Shown piece after piece: positions 6,079 to 12,246 of a stretch of 12,689 nt of DNA. The notes under the pieces were generated by a model. That model was not told where the DNA came from. It saw only the letters and a list, made by a program, of their open reading frames with translations, and did no database searches. The translations under genes were made by a program, and so were the position numbers. This DNA is from Janthinobacterium lividum (GTDB taxonomy: Bacteria > Pseudomonadota > Gammaproteobacteria > Steroidobacterales > Steroidobacteraceae): the NCBI GenBank assembly GCA_943327025.2, contig CALPVO020000031.1, forward strand, positions 1 to 12,689. Direction: 5' to 3'. Each line of letters opens with the position of its first letter. The first letter of the stretch is position 1.

Positions 6079-6503
6079 TGCGTCGGCTGCTTGCCCTCCT
6101 GCTTCTGCTGACCACGGTTACCGCCGACGCGCGGGACTTGGTGCTGGTCGTGCGCAGCGACAGTCCGGTGACGGAGATGGACTCTCTCACCGTACGCAAA
6201 CTATTCATGGGCTTCACCGTCACCGCCGGGAGCCAGCAACTCTATGCCGTTCGTCTGGTGGGCGACGACACTCTCGAAAGTGCCTTCCTGCAAAGCGTCA
6301 TCGGGATGTCGGCGGCGCAGTACGAGCGCCGCCTACTCCTCATGGCGGTCAAGCAGGGACGCGCACCCCCCACCGTCACCGACAGCCCTGCCCAAGTCAT
6401 CGGCACCATCCGTGAGGACCGCCGGGCGGTCGGCTGCTTATGGGCCGACCAGATGGCCGGGCGCAGCGACTTGCGTATCGTGAGGTTGTTATGGCGCGGC
6501 TGA
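6078..6503 (+). CDS. Small periplasmic phosphate-binding-protein-like domain protein
   Basis: A 141-residue protein. MRRLLALLLLLTTVTADA is a signal peptide, leaving about 123 mature residues. The pattern LVLVVRSDSPVTEMDSLTVR, then KLFMGFT, a central SAFLQSVIGMSAAQYERR and a late AVGCLWADQM resembles the short PstS-like (PBP-like) proteins annotated as phosphate ABC transporter substrate-binding in Vibrio and Shewanella. These are about half the length of true PstS and have no transporter nearby. I start at ATG 6078, which overlaps the previous stop as TGATG; an in-frame ATG 21 bases upstream lacks a ribosome site and spoils the signal peptide. It overlaps the kinase gene by 13 bases, so it is likely a periplasmic ligand sensor or partner of the kinase. 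The actual ligand is unknown. Confidence 0.78.
   Translation: MRRLLALLLLLTTVTADARDLVLVVRSDSPVTEMDSLTVRKLFMGFTVTAGSQQLYAVRLVGDDTLESAFLQSVIGMSAAQYERRLLLMAVKQGRAPPTVTDSPAQVIGTIREDRRAVGCLWADQMAGRSDLRIVRLLWRG
6481..6485 (+). promoter_or_regulatory. Shine-Dalgarno deciding the kinase start
   Basis: TGAGG 5 bases before the ATG at 6491. It supports that start over the in-frame ATG at 6440, which would extend 64 bases into the preceding gene and place polar residues before the first membrane segment. Confidence 0.6.
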
Positions 6504-7981
6504 CTGACACCCTCGGTGGACGCGTTTTGGTCGGCGTCCTCGCCGTCCACTTCCTACTCCTGCCGCCCCTGTTTTTCGGCCTGCTGAAGATCGTCGAAGA
6601 GGGCGAAGGCCGCGTCTTCATCAACGAAGTGGGTTCCTACGCCAACTTCATTGGCGATCAACTCGAGCGGGAAGGCGACAAGATGGACGCCAACGAACGC
6701 CAGAACGTACTGGATGGCATCGTGCTTTCCGGCCACGCCCTCTATGCGGAAATCGAGGGCGAGACCAAAACCGTCAGCCGTGCCGTCGAGAACGATGGTC
6801 TGAGCTTTCATGGCGATGACTTCGCTATCCGTTCCGGCAACGACGAGGTCTACTACCTGTCGAAATCGCTACGCATCGGTGGGCGCACCGAAACGCTACG
6901 CCTTGGTTTCGACGAACGTTCAGTTCTGGAAGCGGGAGAAAATGCCCGTATCCGCATCTGGTACGTACTAGCGGCCTATCTATTGGTTTCCACACTCGGC
7001 GCCGTGCTACTCGTCCGCCGCTTGACCCGTCCTTTGAACGAGCTACGCGAAGCGTCGCGAAGGGTATCCGGGGGAGCTTTCGACCAGCCTTTGGCGACCA
7101 GCAGTACCCTGCATGAAGTCCGTGAACTGGCGCAGGACCTCGAGTTGATGCGTGACCGCCTGGCCACTGCGAATATCCAACTACTGCGCGAGATTGCCGA
7201 ACGCGAATCCAGCGAACAAACGCGCTTGAAACTGGAGCAACAACTGCGCCAACAGCAAAAGCTGCGCGAACTAGGCACTTTGGCAGGTGGTATCGCCCAC
7301 GAATTCAACAACGTACTAGTGCCCATCCTCCTCTACACGGAATCGGCCATCGACGAGCTACCCGAAGACAGTCCCATCCGCGAGGATCTGCAGGCGGCAT
7401 ACCAGTCCGCGCAGCGGGCGCGAGCGGTGGTGCGGCAAATTCTCATGTTCGCCAGACATATGGATGATGGCGAACGCGAAACCATCGACCTGAGAACTGC
7501 CGTAGGCGATACCGTCGGCCTGTTACGGGCCCTGATGCCTGCGCAACTAGAGGTCGTTGAAGATTATGGCAGTTCGCCGCTCCCCATCGTGGGCAACGCA
7601 GCCTTGTTGGGACAGGTCATCATGAACCTCTGCACCAATGCCCGTCAGGCCATGCGCGAACGTGGCGGCACCCTGCTGGTACGCACTTGGGTAGGCCCAG
7701 GTCCCAACGGGCTCGAGCGGGCGAATCTCTCGGTCTCCGATGAAGGCCATGGCATGACTGCCGAGGTGGCGGCACGTATTTTTGAACCTTTCTTCACCAC
7801 GCGCCCGGTCGGTGAGGGAACAGGTCTCGGTTTACCCGTAGTTCACGGTATCATTGAGTCGTTACGGGGTACCATTACGGTGGAAAGCACCGCCGGGGTC
7901 GGCAGCACGTTCATCGTGCGCTTCCCCTTGGCAGAAGATTCTGCAGCGGCACCCCCGTCGCAGCAAGGAGCAGGAATATGA
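6491..7981 (+). CDS. Membrane-bound sensor histidine kinase (HAMP, HisKA, HATPase_c)
   Basis: A 496-residue inner-membrane kinase. Segment one (about 9-31) contains LVGVLAVHFLLLPPLFF. A periplasmic domain of about 120 residues (32-153) follows, which I do not recognise. Segment two (about 156-178) contains YVLAAYLLVSTLGAVLLV. A HAMP linker comes next (RRLTRPLNELREASRRVSGG), then a Gln/Glu/Arg-rich coiled coil. The phosphoacceptor is His270 in GGIAHEFNNVL. The ATPase domain shows the N box NLCTNARQAM (Asn383), G1 SDEGHGM, F box FEPFFTT and G2 GEGTGLGLPVVHG, so it looks catalytically complete. It overlaps the binding-protein gene by 13 bases and the receiver gene by 4 (ATGA). The likely partner is the adjacent receiver, and the stimulus may be relayed by the periplasmic and outer-membrane proteins upstream. 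Confidence 0.92.
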   Translation: MARLTDTLGGRVLVGVLAVHFLLLPPLFFGLLKIVEEGEGRVFINEVGSYANFIGDQLEREGDKMDANERQNVLDGIVLSGHALYAEIEGETKTVSRAVENDGLSFHGDDFAIRSGNDEVYYLSKSLRIGGRTETLRLGFDERSVLEAGENARIRIWYVLAAYLLVSTLGAVLLVRRLTRPLNELREASRRVSGGAFDQPLATSSTLHEVRELAQDLELMRDRLATANIQLLREIAERESSEQTRLKLEQQLRQQQKLRELGTLAGGIAHEFNNVLVPILLYTESAIDELPEDSPIREDLQAAYQSAQRARAVVRQILMFARHMDDGERETIDLRTAVGDTVGLLRALMPAQLEVVEDYGSSPLPIVGNAALLGQVIMNLCTNARQAMRERGGTLLVRTWVGPGPNGLERANLSVSDEGHGMTAEVAARIFEPFFTTRPVGEGTGLGLPVVHGIIESLRGTITVESTAGVGSTFIVRFPLAEDSAAAPPSQQGAGI

Positions 7982-8382
7982 GCCGCATTCTCATCATCGA
8001 CGACGAACCCAGCGTGCGCCGCGCCCTGCGACGCATCCTCGAGAAGTTCGGCCACGAGATTACGGAAGCCGGCGACGGAGCGGCAGGTGTGGCTGCCTGC
8101 GCCTTGAACGTACCCGATCTCATCATCACGGACATCATCATGCCGAAGATGAACGGCATCGATGCAGTGACCGCCATTCGGCAAGCCAATCCCGGAGTGC
8201 GTATTCTCGCCATTTCGGGTGGTGGCAATTTCGAGCCACAGGCCTATAAGCCGGAAGCGATCACCACCAGCGCGTATTTGGCAGCAGCCGAACGCTCTGG
8301 AGCAGACGCGGTCATGACCAAGCCCTTCGACCGCTCGCAGCTCATGGAAAAAGTCGACGCATTGCTGGCACGCAGCGCCTAA
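7978..8382 (+). CDS. Stand-alone response regulator (receiver domain only)
   Basis: A 134-residue CheY-like receiver with no output domain. The acidic pocket is Asp8-Asp9, the phosphoacceptor is Asp52 (LIITDIIMPKMNG), the switch Ser80 is in ILAISGGG, and Lys115 is in MTKPF. The loop and helix after Ser80 (NFEPQAYKPEAITTSAYLAA) is longer than in CheY, which may shape partner binding. AAGGAG lies 7 bases before the ATG, and ATGA overlaps the kinase stop, so kinase and receiver are almost certainly a pair. Without a DNA-binding or enzymatic domain it must act by protein contact or pass phosphate to another protein. The last codons fall inside a 23-base tandem duplication that covers the stop codon. 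Confidence 0.92.
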   Translation: MSRILIIDDEPSVRRALRRILEKFGHEITEAGDGAAGVAACALNVPDLIITDIIMPKMNGIDAVTAIRQANPGVRILAISGGGNFEPQAYKPEAITTSAYLAAAERSGADAVMTKPFDRSQLMEKVDALLARSA

Positions 8383-8414
8383 TCGGCTCAGGGTAAAGCG
8401 CCTAATCGGCTCAG
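8374..8414 (+). repeat. Tandem duplication, 18-base identical units, period 23
   Basis: AGCGCCTAATCGGCTCAG occurs at 8374-8391 and again at 8397-8414, separated by GGTAA. The first copy contains the last codons and the TAA stop of the receiver gene; the second is non-coding. This looks like a recent slippage duplication at the convergent junction of two operons. Confidence 0.9.
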
Positions 8415-8424
8415 CGCCGGGCCT

Positions 8425-8444
8425 GCGGACCTTCCGGTCTCCGC
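8425..8444. other. Imperfect hairpin between convergent operons
   Basis: GCGGACC (8425-8431) pairs with GG plus TCCGC (8436-8444) across a TTCC loop with a two-base bulge. It is the only terminator-like structure in the 64-base gap, but neither strand has a T-run after it, so termination here is uncertain. Confidence 0.3.
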
Positions 8445-8446
8445 CC

Positions 8447-9037
8447 TTATTCGCGGCGCCCCAACTGCAATACCGCCGGCTTGGCCGGCGCGGCAACTCT
8501 GCCCGGAGCTTGCTGCATCTCGGAGACGAACACGAAGCGCCAATCGCAATAGCAGTCAGCATCCTCGAAGGCGAGGTTCGCATCACTGAAGCCCTTCTGC
8601 TTCATCGGCTGCCCTTTGGCTTTGCTAGCCACCCCCGTGAGGCCGCCATCGCTGCCGCGAATGAGTTCCCACTCACCATCGGGAGTCATCGGGTCTCGGT
8701 AAGCCCGGCGCAGATGACGGACCACGACTGGACCGCGATTGTCATCTGTCAGGTCTTGCAGTGAGCGCGGGTAAGCGTGCAAGCCACCTGGAGCGCTGTG
8801 GTAGTAATGGCCGATAGCACGACGAATCTCGGCGCCCGTCCAGAGTAGTTGCTGCTCGCGGTCGCGTTGCCGCACTACCGACCACACGGTGCCAGCCGCA
8901 CCTAATGCCAGACCCAGCAAGGCCAAGGCGAACAGCAATCCTAGATAGGTAAACCCACGTTGCGCCCGCCGACCAACCAGCGGTTCCGGGCCCGGAAAGT
9001 GAGCCGCCGGGGCGAGCGGCGTTTCAGAGCTCGGCAT
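8447..9037 (-). CDS. Type II secretion/type IV pilus-like pseudopilin lacking Glu+5
   Basis: A 196-residue protein with a prepilin-type N-terminus. A long leader of 28 residues ends in RRAQRG, then FTYLGLLFALALLGLALG forms the hydrophobic helix. Position +5 after the predicted cut is Gly, not the Glu of most pilins, as in GspK-type tip subunits. The rest (IRRAIGHYYHSAPGG, PRSLQDLTDDNR, RHLRRAYRDPMT) resembles a beta/gammaproteobacterial family annotated simply as type II secretion system protein. I start at ATG 9037, which overlaps the previous gene by 14 bases. Upstream in-frame starts lie deep inside that gene. There is no strong ribosome site, so coupling to upstream translation is likely. 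It is the last gene of the operon and converges on the receiver gene. It may be a minor, tip-located pseudopilin. Confidence 0.82.
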   Translation of the reverse strand: MPSSETPLAPAAHFPGPEPLVGRRAQRGFTYLGLLFALALLGLALGAAGTVWSVVRQRDREQQLLWTGAEIRRAIGHYYHSAPGGLHAYPRSLQDLTDDNRGPVVVRHLRRAYRDPMTPDGEWELIRGSDGGLTGVASKAKGQPMKQKGFSDANLAFEDADCYCDWRFVFVSEMQQAPGRVAAPAKPAVLQLGRRE

Positions 9038-9431
9038 AAGGACGGCCGTCCGTCGCATTGCCTTCGGCACCACTATGGACATCGGTAATTCCCGGCGCAT
9101 CCGCGTCACCGCTCGCCGTGGTGGTCCAAGTGTCCACCGACTTGGTAATGGGGTCCTCGGGCAAGGCACGAAGGTAACGCTTCTCAACCAATTCGGGGAG
9201 GGCAGCAGGAAAATGACCCGTGTCGCCGGAATACTTGTCTATGGCGTCCCGCATCACAGCCAAATCCTGTCGCAACGTGGCCTCTTTTGCTCGCTCCAGA
9301 CTCAGGAAATAACGCGGCACCGCGATAGCCAACAGCGTCGCGATGATGGCCATGACGACCAGCAGTTCGATGAGCGTGAAACCTGAGGCGGAGAAACGGC
9401 GACTGGCAGGAATTTTCACGAAACTTACCAT
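9024..9431 (-). CDS. GspG-like major pseudopilin
   Basis: A 135-residue type II secretion pseudopilin. The leader ends in SASG at residue 17 and is followed by FTLIELLVVMAIIATLLAIAVP, with Glu at +5. Next come RQDLAVMRDAIDKYSGDTGHFP and the segment ELVEKRYLRALPEDPIT typical of GspG. The C-terminal half is Asp- and Gly-rich (DADAPGITDVHSG, then GNATDGRPY), as in the calcium-binding loop of GspG. It would be processed by a PilD-type peptidase and assembled into a periplasmic pseudopilus under the secretin. The ATG overlaps the previous stop as ATGGTAA; a GTG at 9419 is a possible alternative start. The cluster lacks a dedicated peptidase within the window. Confidence 0.9.
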   Translation of the reverse strand: MVSFVKIPASRRFSASGFTLIELLVVMAIIATLLAIAVPRYFLSLERAKEATLRQDLAVMRDAIDKYSGDTGHFPAALPELVEKRYLRALPEDPITKSVDTWTTTASGDADAPGITDVHSGAEGNATDGRPYAEL

Positions 9432-9907
9432 TGCGAGTAAGCCACACCATTCAGGCCAGTGCCCCGGTGCAGCGAATGAATGTCGTAGACGTCATCGCCA
9501 GGAACTGGCGCCGAGGCCGGGCTTGCATAGCTACGCAGACCCCACGTCTGGTCGGCAGGTGCAGAGTTATCTGGGAATAAAGGATCGCGCGGCAAACTGC
9601 GCAAGAAATAGATACGCTTGCCTTCCGGGTCCTTCGCGTCGGGCACACCGTCCACCAACACTTTCAGGTCTGGTGGATAACCGGAACTACCCGCCTCCAT
9701 CAGCACACGGCCAGCAACAGACGCATCATGATAGGCATCAATGGCGCCACGAATCTGCCGTAGAGCGAGCGTCAAGTCTTGCTCGCGCGTACGCTTGAAA
9801 GCCAGTTGGGCTACCGGCATCGCCGCTGTCGCCAACAGGGCCACGATGGCCACCGTAACGATGAGCTCGATGAGCGTGAAACCGCGGCTGGCGCGAGCCA
9901 TCTTCAC
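9425..9907 (-). CDS. Second GspG-like pseudopilin
   Basis: A 160-residue pseudopilin with a very short leader (MKMARASRG), then FTLIELIVTVAIVALLATAA with Glu at +5. It continues with EQDLTLALRQIRGAIDAYHD, a segment GYPPDLKVLVDGVPDAKDPE, then KRIYFLRSLPRDPLF and a C-terminus TGLNGVAYSQW, a layout shared with GspG-like proteins of beta- and gammaproteobacterial non-canonical secretion clusters. The GTG at 9907 overlaps the secretin stop as GTGA, repeating the junction style of the gene before; ATG at 9901 is a near-equal alternative. Compared with the next gene it has an extra segment before the conserved RDP motif, so the two are not simple duplicates and may play major and minor roles. Confidence 0.9.
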   Translation of the reverse strand: MKMARASRGFTLIELIVTVAIVALLATAAMPVAQLAFKRTREQDLTLALRQIRGAIDAYHDASVAGRVLMEAGSSGYPPDLKVLVDGVPDAKDPEGKRIYFLRSLPRDPLFPDNSAPADQTWGLRSYASPASAPVPGDDVYDIHSLHRGTGLNGVAYSQW

Positions 9908-12246
9908 TGACTGACAACCAACGTGATGGGACGCGGCGCGGCTACTGGCATCGGAACACCGTCCGCCCCGGCCAAGGCGAATTGCTGAACGGCAATCATG
10001 GTCGTCGGGCGGGCCGACAAGGCACGGAAATGCAGCGTCACCAAAGTGCCGTCGCCTTGGATACCCGTACTAGGGACATCGAATTGCGCACGGCCGGCGC
10101 GTTGGTTGATGACCGGGCGAAGACTGGCACGAGCGGCCTCCGGAACCATGGTCCCGGCATCCGCACTTGAAAGCTCGAGCACCGCCGGGTCGAAACGAAC
10201 CGCCGAACGAATATTCGCTACAGCGTCCTTGCTGGAGAGCAACAACGAGACGTCGAAGCTCTCACCCATCCTCACATTGCTCGGCGCTTCCCAACTCAGC
10301 GTTGGGCGTACCACCGCCGCAGCCTCTGCGCTCATCTCCGGCGCAGCTTCAGTCGTCGCAGCGGCCTCAGTGGACGGCGCAGCCGACTCCGCCGGAGGCG
10401 CAACAGGCGTCGTCGTTACCACGGCACCAGCCGCACTCACCGGAGCCGCGTAGCTACTTGAAGCAATGGGCGCGCTACGGACAGAACTTTCCGTGCCGTA
10501 CCAGAACTCTGCGTTTTCCGAGGAAGCACGGGGCTGTGCGCGGATGATGCGTGGCGTAATGGAGAGGACAATTTCCGTCTTCTCACCATCGTTCTTTTTG
10601 CTGCCGAACAGTCGCCCAATAATCGGCATGTCACCTAGGCCAGGAATACGGTCGGCCGTCGTACGTTCCGCAGAGTTAATCAGGCCTGCCAGAATTTGCG
10701 TCTCGCCATCTTTCAGGCGCAGTAGCGTCGAGGCGTTGCGGGTACCAATCTGGTAAGCCAACGTGCCGGACTGGCCCGCCGTGACTTCCTTGATGATGGT
10801 GCTGACTTCGAGGTTGACCTTGATGGCCACATCGTTGTCCATGTACACCGTAGGTTCCACGTCGAGGCTCAGGCCAACGTCCACGTACTGCACGCTACCC
10901 GTTACCACCGGCTGCGAAGTGGTCGGGGTGACCGTATTCGTGATGACCGGGACGCGTTGACCGATGAGAATTTTGGCCTTTTCATGGTTGCGGGCGCGAA
11001 TGCGCGGGCTCGCCAGAATATTGCCGCTGGTCAGCGTGCGCTTCATGTCGAGCGTCAGCGAGGTATTGCTCACCTTGAGCGTATTCTCGTTCTGGCCCTT
11101 GAAGTCACCCAGCACCATGCTGGTGGCATCAGCGCCCAGTGCAGTCGGCGAGATGCTCACCTGTTCCGGGTAACGCAGGCCTAACTGCTGCAGGCGGCTA
11201 CGGGTAATTTCCAGCACCTCCACTTCCATCATCACTTCCGCTTCCGGCACGTCTACAGAAGCGATAAGCCGTTCGGCCATGCGCAGCACCTCAGGGGTGT
11301 CACGCATCACTACGGCCGAAGCACGCTCGTCAACAAAGAGGGTCTTGGCATTCAAAACCGTCTTCAGCATCTCGCTGGCTTTCTTCGGGTCGGTGTTGGT
11401 CAGGTAGAAAGTGCGGACTAGCTGATCTTGGTATTCGCGCTGCTTAACGGCACTATTCGGGTAGATGAGAACCATGTTCTCCGCAAGCACCTGGCGAGCG
11501 AGCTGGTTCTGCCCGAGCACGAGATCGATAGCGGATTCCACCGGCACGTTCTGGACGAAGATAGTCGTGCGGCCGTCGTTCTTCACTTCGCGGTCGAAGA
11601 TGAAGTTGATGCCGGTCTGACGGGCGAGTACCTCGAATACCATCTTGGTATTCGCCTCACGGAACTGCAGGGACACCGGACGGTTGTCACGGGTTTTCAG
11701 GCGCGGCGTCACCGTACGCGGGCCGCGGTCGGTGTCGATACGGGCACGTAGCGCGTTCGCGTCGCTGTTACCCGGGTTTTCGGACAGCACACGCCCCAGA
11801 CGGGTTTCTGCCTCCTCGACACGGCCCTGCTGCATTTCACGCTTGGCCTGATCGACAGCTTCGGCATGGCGCTGGTCGCGAGCCACCAGCTCTATGCCAC
11901 GCTGTGCGCGGTCGTTGCCCGGAGAGATGGAAAGCACGCGCTTGTAGGTGGCTTCAGCATCGGCGTAGGCCGCGGCCGCCCGCAAACGGTCTGCCTGGGC
12001 AACCAGCAACTGCGTGGCTTCTTCCTTGCGCCCCTGCAATTCGAGTCGGTAGGTGGTATTGGCAGGCTCTGCCTTGACGGCCTGCTCGAGCTTGCGAATG
12101 CCGGACTCGTACTGGCCGGCCTCTACTTCGCGCAGGCCCTCATTGTGGAGGCGACTGCTGGCGCAAGCGGCTAGCAAGAAGGCTGTACCAGCGACCACCG
12201 TCAGGCGACGCAGGACTGGGAGGGAAAGAGGAATGCGAACGTTCAC
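9904..12246 (-). CDS. Lipoprotein secretin (GspD/PilQ-like) with TPR and cohesin-like domains
   Basis: A 780-residue outer-membrane secretin. The signal peptide ends in a lipobox LLAAC (Cys28), and Ala at +2 fits outer-membrane sorting. TPR-like helices span about 35-170. A secretin N0-type region (about 188-260, VSLQFREANTKMVFEVLARQ) and an N1-type domain (about 275-335) follow. The secretin core spans about 335-570, with VPVITNTVTPT and the signature IPGLGDMPIIGRLFG. A low-complexity Ala/Pro/Thr linker (about 585-650) leads to a C-terminal cohesin-like domain (about 650-780, VRMGESFDVSLLLSS, VRFDPAVLELS). The GTG start at 12246 is chosen because it overlaps the previous stop as GTGA and has GGGAG 6 bases upstream; an ATG at 12270 would add 8 residues. 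It should form the export channel of the system encoded here. Confidence 0.93.
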   Translation of the reverse strand: MNVRIPLSLPVLRRLTVVAGTAFLLAACASSRLHNEGLREVEAGQYESGIRKLEQAVKAEPANTTYRLELQGRKEEATQLLVAQADRLRAAAAYADAEATYKRVLSISPGNDRAQRGIELVARDQRHAEAVDQAKREMQQGRVEEAETRLGRVLSENPGNSDANALRARIDTDRGPRTVTPRLKTRDNRPVSLQFREANTKMVFEVLARQTGINFIFDREVKNDGRTTIFVQNVPVESAIDLVLGQNQLARQVLAENMVLIYPNSAVKQREYQDQLVRTFYLTNTDPKKASEMLKTVLNAKTLFVDERASAVVMRDTPEVLRMAERLIASVDVPEAEVMMEVEVLEITRSRLQQLGLRYPEQVSISPTALGADATSMVLGDFKGQNENTLKVSNTSLTLDMKRTLTSGNILASPRIRARNHEKAKILIGQRVPVITNTVTPTTSQPVVTGSVQYVDVGLSLDVEPTVYMDNDVAIKVNLEVSTIIKEVTAGQSGTLAYQIGTRNASTLLRLKDGETQILAGLINSAERTTADRIPGLGDMPIIGRLFGSKKNDGEKTEIVLSITPRIIRAQPRASSENAEFWYGTESSVRSAPIASSSYAAPVSAAGAVVTTTPVAPPAESAAPSTEAAATTEAAPEMSAEAAAVVRPTLSWEAPSNVRMGESFDVSLLLSSKDAVANIRSAVRFDPAVLELSSADAGTMVPEAARASLRPVINQRAGRAQFDVPSTGIQGDGTLVTLHFRALSARPTTMIAVQQFALAGADGVPMPVAAPRPITLVVSQ

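Noticed and set aside
7843..8586. Minus-strand open frame of 247 codons
   Set aside because: It runs opposite the kinase end, the receiver and the convergent junction, and its translation lacks any motif.
8510..8764. Plus-strand open frame of 84 codons
   Set aside because: It is antisense to the third pseudopilin and has no support.
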